From positions 323,679-387,678 of the forward strand of contig NMRA01000050.1 of the NCBI GenBank assembly GCA_002633005.1: a DNA stretch of 64,000 nt, in the 5' to 3' direction. Positions within the stretch are counted from its first letter, which is position 1; the number at the start of each line of letters is the position of its first letter. A program made the translations under genes and the position numbers. A model generated the notes under the pieces. The model saw only the letters and a program-made list of their open reading frames with translations. It had not been told where the DNA came from and made no database searches. This stretch comes from Phoronis australis (taxonomy: Eukaryota; Phoronida; Phoronidae). Positions 29,109 to 38,809 of the stretch are shown piece by piece.

Positions 29109-32100
29109 CTAGATTGAACAAGAACAAAGCTGATCGGGATTTAGCCGTTGTTTGATCTGCAGTGGACGGGAAGTGAATGGAGTTGATGGCCACAAAAGTA
29201 GGACTCACGTAATTAACCTGTGCTCGTAGCTGGCCTTCAACGTTATAGTGAAGGCGCACATGCACGGCTGACACAGACTTCGTGGTCTTGAGTAACTACA
29301 GTGGCTGCTTCTCGCGAGACTTCGCTTTTCAAAAAATCGGCTCCACTAGCAGGGAAATGCGTGGCATTCTTCTTAGGGACATTTTTACTGGATGCTTTCA
29401 TAAGCTTTGCGGACATGTCCCTTTCGTAATCCAACGGTAAAAATGACAGTTTTGTACTGCTTTAGCCTTGGTGCGAACGAGTCAAGTAAACTCCGACGGA
29501 TAAGACTAAGAGAAAGACTTTAATTTTATTAATAAAGTCTAACTTCTCACAAGCTGACGTACACACTGACGCACTCGTTGTCCAAGACAGTCCAAAATGA
29601 ATGCCACTAATCAAAGATGTTTGGTAATGATTCGGGCCGCGAACCTCACCTCGTAAGCGGCGCATGCTGCACTACATAATTAATTCGAGCCCGGAGAAAT
29701 TTAATTAAGTTGATAAAACATTATCTTGAATAACTAGAGGATCGTTCCTTAACCAGAAATGACCAATGTTTCCACTATTTGTGAGCAACGTATGCATGTG
29801 AAAGAAAAACGCTGACCAATGCCAAGTATGAAAGTCCCGGGTTCAACACAAACGTGAGTCTTCCTCAACAACGTTCCAAATATTGGACTTTATCCAAATA
29901 CTCTGTTATTGTTTTTATAAGTGCAGCATTCAAATTTTATCGAAAACCAGCACATAAGCTGTCAGTTCCAGAAGGTAGAACACATGTTTCGAATCACACC
30001 TGCTATACTAAATAGACTGGTAAGGCACATATTCTCGGATACTTCCAATTTAATCTACTTCACCTGTCTTTTCTTACCTGGCGGGATTGGCCTCGTTGCC
30101 CTTTTCCCGTTGATGCTTCACCATCTTATATCGAGCAATCGTCAAAGGGTATCTGGCAATGTTGTAATACTTCCGCACACTGAAAAAGCCCCACCGAGTC
30201 AAACACTGGTTTTCGTAAGTTTTACTGTTTGGTTACTTTGGCGCAGAGAGTGCAGCAATAATTAAGGTGCAGCAATAATTAAGAGAGAATGGTTATCCAA
30301 ATAAGGGAACAGTAGGCCTACTCGAGTCAGTGAATCGATACATGTAGCTCTAGGTCACTGAATTTGACGAACAATGGCGTGTAAGACGCTCGGGTCTGTT
30401 TTCGCAATGAGTAACAAGAGCAACGCAAACGGTTGATAAGCATAGGCGGATTTAGGGGGGGGGCCCAGGGGGCCCGGGCCCCCCCCCCNNNNNNNNNNNN
30501 NNNNNNNNNNNNNNNNNNNNNNNNNNNNNNNNNNNNNNNNNNNNNNNNNNNNNNNNNNNNNNNNNNNNNNNNNNNNNNNNNNNNNNNNNNNNNNNNNNNN
30601 NNNNNNNNNNNNNNNNNNNNNNNNNNNNNNNNNNNNNNNNNNNNNNNNNNNNNNNNNNNNNNNNNNNNNNNNNNNNNNNNNNNNNNNNNNNNNNNNNNNN
30701 NNNNNNNNNNNNNNNNNNNNNNNNNNNNNNNNNNNNNNNNNNNNNNNNNNNNNNNNNNNNNNNNNNNNNNNNNNNNNNNNNNNNNNNNNNNNNNNNNNNN
30801 NNNNNNNNNNNNNNNNNNNNNNNNNNNNNNNNNNNNNNNNNNNNNNNNNNNNNNNNNNNNNNNNNNNNNNNNNNNNNNNNNNNNNNNNNNNNNNNNNNNN
30901 NNNNNNNNNNNNNNNNNNNNNNNNNNNNNNNNNNNNNNNNNNNNNNNNNNNNNNNNNNNNNNNNNNNNNNNNNNNNNNNNNNNNNNNNNNNNNNNNNNNN
31001 NNNNNNNNNNNNNNNNNNNNNNNNNNNNNNNNNNNNNNNNNNNNNNNNNNNNNNNNNNNNNNNNNNNNNNNNNNNNNNNNNNNNNNNNNNNNNNNNNNNN
31101 NNNNNNNNNNNNNNNNNNNNNNNNNNNNNNNNNNNNNNNNNNNNNNNNNNNNNNNNNNNNNNNNNNNNNNNNNNNNNNNNNNNNNNNNNNNNNNNNNNNN
31201 NNNNNNNNNNNNNNNNNNNNNNNNNNNNNNNNNNNNNNNNNNNNNNNNNNNNNNNNNNNNNNNNTCCCCCCATTCGGTGCTATGCGCATCTACAATCGTG
31301 GTTCAGTTTGCGCAAATGCTTCCAGCCGGACAAAATGTTGGGCCCCCCCCCTTGTGATATCCTAGATCCGCCACTGGATAAGTACCCACAATGCACCGTT
31401 GCGAACGGTGTGTTTCTAGGAATACATATCGGCATCACGCAAGGTACAAGGAGACAGCAATTTGACCACAAATTATAGCTGAAATAGTCATAATTGACAC
31501 CAAATGCTTGTACACCACCTTTACAAACTAACATCAAATTAAACCAAAAAGATCGAGGAGTGAACAGTTTTCAACATTTTCAGCGTAGAAGAAAGTCACA
31601 AATGGACACAGCACAATGCGCATCCAAAATCAGCAGGTATGGTCTATTTATTTTCCTAAATAACAACCATACGCTTTGGCACATACAAAGATAGACATAA
31701 TTTGACAAAACGTGGGCACAGTACTTAGTGTTGGCATTGACTCCAAACTTGTAGCTGCCATCATCTCCAAAACGGAAAGGGTTCCAGTGGCTGAAACAAT
31801 CGCTCAAGCTGCCTGGCGAAAATCCAAATCTACAGTTACAGACGTAGTGCAGCCAAACATATCTGTGTCACCAATGGGTTCTTTAGATACCATCTGGAAA
31901 CACTCTACCCCCTTCCCCTCCACACACGAATACTGTTGTTGAAACCAATATGGCCACAAAGGAGTGCTGCAGTAAACAAATCTGTCTGAAAATCGACTGG
32001 TGTCGGAAGAACTGCAGTCAAATACCATAGCTTTTAAAAGTTTCTATGAAATCAGTCTATCGGTTCTTTAGTAGATGATATCTAAATATAGTTTCACTCA

Positions 32101-35100
32101 ATGAAAACTGAAAAGGCAGCTTGTAGAGACTATAATGGCTACTAGGGGTGACGCAGTGGTCAAATCTACCCGAAAGTCGACATATGCCGGACCATAGCTG
32201 TCACGTGTTAAATTTCATTGAAATCTGACAAGTGGTTTTCTAGATACCAGCAGTATGTACGCAGATACCTTTAAAATAGCATTTTCCTAAAAGCATTATC
32301 TGCGCATGCGTAAAATAAACAAGTGGTCGAAATACTGATCCCACAACACGTACATAGCATTTTTGTTGTAAACAAAGATAAGCTTTTGGAAAAACGCTTA
32401 AGTTGTCAGAGCCAAATGATAATCTCGCCACAATGCTTGAAAAGCTAGCCCTTAAAAAGAAGAGGTTGGTGAAGGAAATTTGACAGGTCAATTTGCTTTT
32501 TCATGTTTTGTCTTGGAAGGGTAATGTAGCTTTGGACAAATTTGGCTTTGCGGTTGCTCCGGTAATGAGTCGATCTGGAATAAGTGTGAGGCGGCGCTTC
32601 TCCCCAATGATAAGGGTTCACATTTTTGCGAGGCGTACTTAGTGTTCCTGAATTTGGACTCACACTTGTGTCCATAGGCTAAATGGAGATTTTATTCACA
32701 GTGTCGAGTATCCATAGAGGTATAGGCTTTATTTCTGGCTACTGCCCTAGTAAATTTGGGCAAATTTACAGTCCGAAATTAGTATACCATATTACTAGGT
32801 CACTCGGTATTGTTCTTCAATTTTCAAATCATCTATAGTATTGTACAAAACGTATTGCATAAATAAAAGACACAGCTGACGCAAACCCACCGGCGTGACA
32901 TGTCGTCGTCTTCACCGCCCCAGCCAAAGAACACATTGGAGAAGCCGTTGATTCTCCTAAACTGACTTACATTCAAGGCGGAAACGCCTCCAAAAATACC
33001 TTTGTACGGAAGTCTGAAACAAAAACGTCAACATTTATTTGTGTGGTAGTGTTATAATATATATTGTACAAGTGGTCGACATGTAATGATTCACCCCTAT
33101 AGGCTACTACCTGCACGTTTACTGTAGTAGTGACTGTAAATAATAAACAATTGTGAACATAGTCTGTAATTATGTTGCAGGTGTCAGTGTTTACCGATTG
33201 TTGCCGGGACATTCACATGTAAATGAACTATTGTGTTGGCCGGGTGATTCGGCAGTCGAGAGCCACCCGTGACAAGGTGTATACGTGTCTAGAAGTTGTT
33301 TAGAGGCAGTGGAACATTTGTGCCAACAGTGAAGACTTGTAACATTCAGCGGACAAAGTGGGGACCGCAAGATGATGGTGTTCAAAGTCAGATGCTGAAA
33401 GGAAGGCACTGACCACAACTGGACTATACACGAACTGTGTTAAGTGATAAGCTGGACTCAGTAATGTTAGTTTGGGTGCCACATGGAAAATGGTCGACCC
33501 ATTTATGATACACACATGTAGTGTTTGTGTGTAAACGTTTAATGTTGGAAGCTTCATTAAACATTGTTTCTTTTAAACTTGTTTTTTTCTACTGAATTGT
33601 ATGATTGAAATCACGTCGTGACAATGGGCGCGCTATTATAGGGGTAGATATTATATTTCGCGTGCCTGTGGAATAGTACAGTTCTACACATTCAAAAATA
33701 ATGCTAGAGATCATGCGCGCCAAATAAAATGACCCGCCAACTTATGGAGTCTGTTCTCAGGCAATAACGAAATCACCTTTAAAAAATTACTAAGGCACAA
33801 CTTGACACCAATTTCGTAACCGCAAGTGGTCTAAACAGGAGTTAGTTCAGGCGACGGAAGGCGGGTTTGTAACAGTGGCCATTAAAAATCGTCTCGTCAG
33901 AGAACAAATTTCTTTCTACAATATTCTGTTAATAGCTAGCTCCAATATGACGACAAACATCACCACAGTGGCCGCTTCTACATGGCTGCTACCACCATTA
34001 TCGCCGCTATCATCATCATTAATAACAGCTAGCTATGCCTGAGACTTACTGACGAAACTAATGAAAATAAAGAGATCCGCCTCAGGTTCTCTGACTAGAC
34101 TGGCATCTAGTAAGTAACATATATTTTTTCTAAATAAAAGAATGACAACCACGGGGATGACGAACAGACTACTCAGTTTCGGAGAACGAAAAATTATAGC
34201 GTAATGCTACTAGAAACTCGACAAGATCAAGAAATGTACAAATTTAATATACATGAATATATATAGACATGCATATACATATACATATACATGTACATAT
34301 ACATATACATTATGTATGTATTTGTTAGTTTCTTGCAGATTTTCCGCAGTCCTGCAAGGGAAAGTTAACGTTTCTCTCCCTGCTGTCATAGCAAACTTAC
34401 CTATATTTAAACTTGTCTATAGCTACGCTCATGTGTCTAGGCTGCTGTGGGCAGGAATAAATATTTCGGTCATCTTCGGGAATAAGATCAACATCGTGGA
34501 AAATAAAACACTGGTAATCGTACAGCTTGATTCCCTCAGCGAAGCCAATATTCATCAACATTGCTCGGTTAAATTTTGTTGGAAGAGCCTAAAACAGAAT
34601 GCTCTGTACGTTGCAATGACAGTGATTTTACTGAATTCCTTCCTTGTTTTGATCATTCGTTAATCGAATACACATTACATCTTTTTGGTATAAGAATACA
34701 CAAGTTTAGAAATCAACGTTTTAGTCCCGTTCACTGGCATACCAGTAAAAAAATCAGAACCTCGATAGTACTTCGTTCTGATTGTTGAAATTGTAGCTTG
34801 GCGTGACTCACAGGAGACATCCTAGAGAGAGTTAGCTAGTGCTGTGTATGTGAATTTTAACAATTCAAATGTTCAAGTACCTTGTTCCTTTACCTAGATT
34901 ACCAAAACGAGATTGACGATTGACCACGTTACGAAGAACCGCGCTGACTTAGCACTTATTAAGTTTTGTTAACACAGAAGCGCCTTGATACGTACCATAG
35001 GTTAATAAATAGAATACAATAAATTCTTACCTGATTTACAACAATAATAGAATAGTCTAGTTGTTGTTTTTGTAGAAACGGGTGCATGTTGTAGAGAAAT

Positions 35101-36564
35101 ATTCGCAGATGAAAATCTCTGTTGCGGAAAGGGATAACTATTGCCACCTTGTGCCTTGAGGTGCAGTTGAAGGGACGCCATCTCCCCCCAGCTTCTACAT
35201 CCGGGTATAGCTTTACGAGTTCCTCCATTGTTGGGGGATCGCGTATAGAAACGTTTATCGGACCAACTGAAAATGAAATGACAGGAGGATGGTTTACCTT
35301 CATGACTCAACCACGAGCCCTGCACTGAGTAAATTTCCGATAAAGTGCTCACTTGGTCTGCGTTCCTTACCGAGACACAATAATCTCGCTAGTAAAACTC
35401 GTGTGATCACAGGTTTTGATTGCAATGTCGATATCACCGTTGCGAATTCTTTCGTGATCTTACGTTTTTGCGAGGTTCTTGCGTTAACTGAGCTCAAGGA
35501 CATGACATAAGGTCCAAATGACCCTTTTTGGAAAACAGATCAGAACACAACTTCCACGTTACAAAATTTAATTACGGGAAGGTCCTTCGTGCGACGCACT
35601 GTATTTTCTTGAAATTTGAAAGTGTTCTTTATTTCGATGCATCAGTCTAACGAAATGCTGTTCTGTATGCAACTCTCCTTAGATGAACTTCCGTTGGGAT
35701 ATCGCTGTCTCAGTAGTAATGTCTCGATACACCGCGCTATGCACAGAAGCACTTTCGCCTCCAAGGTACATATGTATTTGGTTTACGTTGCAGGGAGAAT
35801 GCAACTGAAACATAGAGCAGTTTAAAATTCCGTAACGTATTTCTTCGGACAGCTGGAGGAGACCTTTACTGAGTATTGACAGTCTGTGTATAAATAACAG
35901 GAGCATTTGTTGTTATAGCAACAGAACTTGACCAAGACTGTGATTTGCCCAACATCAATATCGTAACGAAGCGACCAAAATGAGCGTCTTGAGCTCCGGC
36001 TGTACAGCGAATTAGAGTTGGCGTTTCCAGAAAAAGGGGACATGTACAAAACATCTGCTAGGTGAACGCGTGTGATCAAAGCACGTCACTATATGTGAGC
36101 ACTAGTGAGTAACTAAAAAAGTAATAAAATATCTCAAGTCGGTTAAAAGGCAGCTGAAACCCGAAATGAATTAAATTACTTCTACTAATAGCTGGATGTA
36201 CTACAAAAATTATAATAAAGCGCAACTAAAGCGTTACTGTACTCTTATACAATAAAAACGCGAACGCTTTCATCCATCGTTTGCAGTGAACAAGGACCTG
36301 CATGGATTTCTATCATTAATGTCTTACTGGAATGGTAACTGCAGCGGAAATGCTTCATTTCTACTTACCTAGATTTGGGGGAGATTCCGGGCAAAGAGAC
36401 AACTCACGAATGGGTTTCGTCTGATTGTAGACTGCGATATTAAAAAAAGTTCCGTTCTTCAATGACGAATAGAGCAATGAAACGGGCATTGCGTATTGAA
36501 ACAGGAGCAAAACAGCTACCAATGCAGCCATAATTTTAATTGTCCTTGAGCGAAATAGCGCCAT
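28970..36564 (-). CDS. B4GALT: Beta-1,4-galactosyltransferase (B4GALT family), complete 6-exon gene
   Basis: Minus-strand exons: 36564-36369, 35266-35031, 34588-34401, 33013-32891, 30179-30078 and 29108-28970. They total 984 bp and encode about 327 residues; all junctions are AG/GT and phases match (1,0,2,2,2). The product is a type II Golgi protein: short basic N-terminus (MALFRSRTIK), membrane anchor at about residues 11-32, then CPESPPNLVGP, RWRPFNC, KVAIVIPFRNRDFHLRIFLY, FNRAMLMNIGF, the metal-binding DVD in FIFHDVDLIPEDD, FGGVSALNVSQF, FFGWGGEDDDM and RYKMVKHQREKGNEANPAR. Family members transfer Gal (some invertebrate ones GalNAc) from UDP-sugar to terminal GlcNAc. Exon sizes 236, 188 and 123 resemble those I recall for vertebrate B4GALT1. 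The particular paralogue is not determined. Confidence 0.93.
30078..30179 (-). CDS. B4GALT: B4GALT coding exon 5
   Basis: 102 bp between TTTTTCAG|TGTG and GCCAG|GTAAGA. Reads VRKYYNIARYPLTIARYKMV then KHQREKGNEANPAR, the conserved IARYKMxKHxRxxGNExNPxR segment. It lies beyond the assembly gap from exon 4 yet is in matching phase 2. Confidence 0.92.
30441..31376. mobile_element. DNA transposon with matching termini and GATAAG duplication, spanning the gap
   Basis: The left end CATAGGCGGATTTAGG and the reverse complement of the right end, CAGTGGCGGATCTAGG, match at 13 of 16 positions. GATAAG abuts both ends (30435-30440 and 31377-31382), as a target-site duplication would. Just inside, both ends carry G/C homopolymer runs, which probably broke the assembly. 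The CAGNGGCGGATC-type end resembles hAT-like elements, although hAT normally duplicates 8 bp. Confidence 0.65.
30489..31264. other. Assembly gap (776 N)
   Basis: Unresolved bases flanked by C-runs, inside intron 4 of B4GALT. Frames crossing it are meaningless. Confidence 1.
31383..32890 (-). other. B4GALT intron 4, right part
   Basis: No B4GALT exon found here; the neighbours join in frame without one. Positions 32140-32235 loosely resemble one module of the CTCF-motif repeat family. The open frames at 31580-32028 show no recognisable domain. Confidence 0.5.
32891..33013 (-). CDS. B4GALT: B4GALT coding exon 4: GWGGEDDD catalytic motif
   Basis: 123 bp between TTTCAG|ACTT and CGCCG|GTGGGT. 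Reads LPYKGIFGGVSALNVSQF and INGFSNVFFGWGGEDDDMSR. FFGWGGEDDD is the most conserved catalytic stretch, with the expected acidic residues intact. Confidence 0.95.
33014..34400 (-). other. B4GALT intron 3 with (TACATA)n microsatellite
   Basis: A TACATA-type microsatellite occupies about 34256-34325. No other feature recognised. Confidence 0.5.
34401..34588 (-). CDS. B4GALT: B4GALT coding exon 3: DVD metal-binding motif
   Basis: 188 bp between TTTTAG|GCT and TATAG|GTAAGT, too interrupted in other frames to stand out as an open frame. It reads ALPTKFNRAMLMNIGFAEG, CFIFHDVDLIPEDDRNIYSC and PRHMSVAIDKFKY. DVD is the manganese/UDP-sugar site of the family. Confidence 0.95.
35031..35266 (-). CDS. 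B4GALT: B4GALT coding exon 2: start of catalytic domain
   Basis: 236 bp between TTTTCAG|TTGG and AATCAG|GTAAGA. Encodes VGPINVS, PPTMEELVKLYPDVEAGG, RWRPFNC and the family signature KVAIVIPFRNRDFHLRIFLY through LDYSIIVVNQ. Confidence 0.95.
36369..36564 (-). CDS. B4GALT: B4GALT coding exon 1: cytoplasmic tail, membrane anchor, stem
   Basis: ATG at 36564-36562 opens MALFRSRTIK followed by about 22 hydrophobic residues, then a stem with N-glycosylation sequons NGT and NQT and the conserved CPESPPNL. The donor is TCTAG|GTAAGT. An acceptor TATTTCAG lies 27 bp upstream of the ATG (exon edge 36591), which suggests a separate upstream noncoding exon. Confidence 0.9.
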
Positions 36565-37183
36565 TCTTTAGGGACCCATGTCTTGGTGAATCTGAAATAG
36601 ACGTACAAGTTTCAAGGCATATGGTGTGTGGTTACATCACAGAAACTGTTTTGTTGAAAAGGTTCCTAAAATAAAGTTCGATAAAGTTGTTTTTAAAGGT
36701 TAACAAATATCTGAAAGACTTCAAACTTTCCGGACTACAACGACGGAGGCTGTAAAGCTGATATTAGGATGGACTCAAGACCCAAGATTTTGACTGCACT
36801 TGATTGACTTCGCTGGTTCCGCCAGATCAACTACCTAAGACATCTAACTGGTTCTCGATGTCGATTTTCGTCTTACAGAGTAAACGCGTGGCTTTCCCGG
36901 CTGACCCGGCGTAACCGGCAAAGTCAATGAAGTGCAGCCATTGTTACTGTGTTCCTGTTTTAGCAGAAGCTTTCACATCTGGACGGCCTGGTGACCAAAT
37001 ATTAGAAAATCGTATCTTTTGTTACAGCTTATCTTGTAGGGTAGTAGATTTCTTTCACCGGAAATTGTATTGGACATTGGCTGCACTAGAAACATGATAT
37101 GCTTACGATGAATGGTCTCTTCTTACCGCCAGAGGCTGGTTTTTAAGGTATGCTGAGCCAGAGCGCAAAAACAATTACTTCCT

Positions 37184-37436
37184 GAGTATGACTGCATACA
37201 GAATACAGTCTCTACTTCGTGAGTATGACTGCATACAGAATACAATCTCTACTTCGTGAGTATGACTGCATACAGAATACAGTCTCTACTTCGTGAGTAT
37301 GACTGCATACAGAATACAGTCTCTACTTCGTGAGTATGACTGCATACAGAATACAGTCTCTACTTCCTGAGTATGACTGCATACAGAATACAGTCTCTAC
37401 TTCCTGAGTATGACTGCATACAGAATACAGTCTCTA
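37184..37436. repeat. 37-bp minisatellite upstream of B4GALT, 7 copies
   Basis: GAGTATGACTGCATACAGAA starts at 37184 and recurs every 37 bp to 37406, seven nearly identical copies. It lies between the coding start of B4GALT and the possible promoter near 37.6 kb. Confidence 0.93.
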
Positions 37437-37599
37437 TTAATGTTAGTGAAGTGTGTGATCTGGGATACGTTCCAAAACATAGATTGCACTTATTGCGGCG
37501 AGAATTCTGTGCTTTTGGAACTGAAACAGTGAAATATATTCCCAAATTTACGAAATTTTAATCCGCCATTTGATATTGTGACTCCAGCCTCAATCACTT

Positions 37600-37700
37600 C
37601 TGTGGCCGCCATCTTGCCAAGACAGGACAGCTTCCGAGCACATAGCATACTCGCCTGTGACTCACGTGACTTCAAGAGATATGGCGAAATCTTGTTTTTC
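37600..37700 (-). promoter_or_regulatory. Possible B4GALT promoter: YY1-type and E-box motifs
   Basis: On the minus strand CAAGATGGCGGCCAC (37604-37618) matches the YY1 consensus AAGATGGCGGC in the orientation seen just after start sites of TATA-less genes. About 50 bp away is TCACGTGAC, a CACGTG E-box. CAC|GTGAGT at 37665 could be the donor of a noncoding first exon that splices to 36591. This is motif reading only. Confidence 0.35.
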
Positions 37701-37802
37701 CCGCGAGAGATTTTGTTTACGGAACGCTACCGCCACCGTTAAAAAGATTTTGGAAGACGAATGCTTTTCCCTGTCACTGCGATAGCGATTCTTCAACAAG
37801 AG

Positions 37803-37910
37803 ATCGTGCTTTGGTCCAGAAAGCCCAAGAAACCTATGGTGGTGAAACTCACAGTCTCATGGGAAGAGAGGATGGACACACCATCCGAAAGAAAGAAGTT
37901 GAGTATGTTC
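37803..37910 (+). mobile_element. Fragment of a retroelement-associated domain
   Basis: One frame reads IVLWSRKPKKPMVVKLTVSW, EERMDTPSERKKL. This matches the pattern (D)IVLWS...K.V.LxELTVPWEERM..A.ERK that I know from a domain common in invertebrate retroelement ORFs. The frame breaks right after, so it is a remnant. Confidence 0.5.
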
Positions 37911-38809
37911 AACTAGAATGAGCACTCCGGTGGGCGGAGCGAAGTTGCATCATGCTGGCTCGCGAACACTTCAAGTGGAAGCCATCCTCAGACGGGCAGG
38001 TGACTTGTCCAGTCACAGTTTACTCGCAACCAAGTGGCCGTGTCAAGTTTAAGAGTTAACGACTCCTGAGGATCGAATGCATATAGCATCATGTTGTTCA
38101 AAGGACATGCAGTTTCACAAAATGGCGTGTGCCGAATATTTTGATGAATTTGGCTCACCGTCACATTGTTTTTATGGTTATTCTGTGGACGGGACGAATC
38201 TCAATGGTGTAATATTTTTACGTTAATGAACCCATTCGTTCTCACATGTTTTGTCCTACTTGTCTAGCCGTCAATATGATCTTAATCAATTTATTTTCAT
38301 TATAGTGGAGCTGAGCAGCTGTCATATCAACGCCACACCTTCTGTTTCTTACCTTAGCTCATACGCAGTTTTACGAGATGGTGTTGGGTTTTGACTCACG
38401 AAATAAATGCATTCCATTTGATTCAACCACTAGCGAGCCAGTGACAGCCAAATTTTTTGTCCCATTATATCTTGTGTGCCACAAAATGTCTCACTCAGTT
38501 ATGTTTGTATTTACGTGACCAATTATAACAAAATGTAACATTAAAGTTTTTAAGAATTAGATTTTCGGTCATATGTACATGTAGCTGGCGAAAGCACATA
38601 AAAAGATGTTAATTGTCATGCGGCCCATACAACTAAGCTCGGAAAATAGTTCCAACACCAAAATTAACCCATCGAGCGCGCATGCTCGACCAACGCAATT
38701 TCTAGGTTTTAGTTGTAGTGCGCATGCTTGGCCGACGGATATTGCTATTTCTTTCGCAGAGCCCTGTTGTGACCAGAGGAAAATTGTTTGCCAATGACAC
38801 AAGAGCAAT

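Noticed and set aside
30327-31365. Open frames of 270-320 codons on both strands
   Set aside because: They are mostly translated N bases of the assembly gap.
32240-32675. Minus-strand frames as possible missing B4GALT exons
   Set aside because: No family motif, and exons 4 and 5 already join in phase without them.
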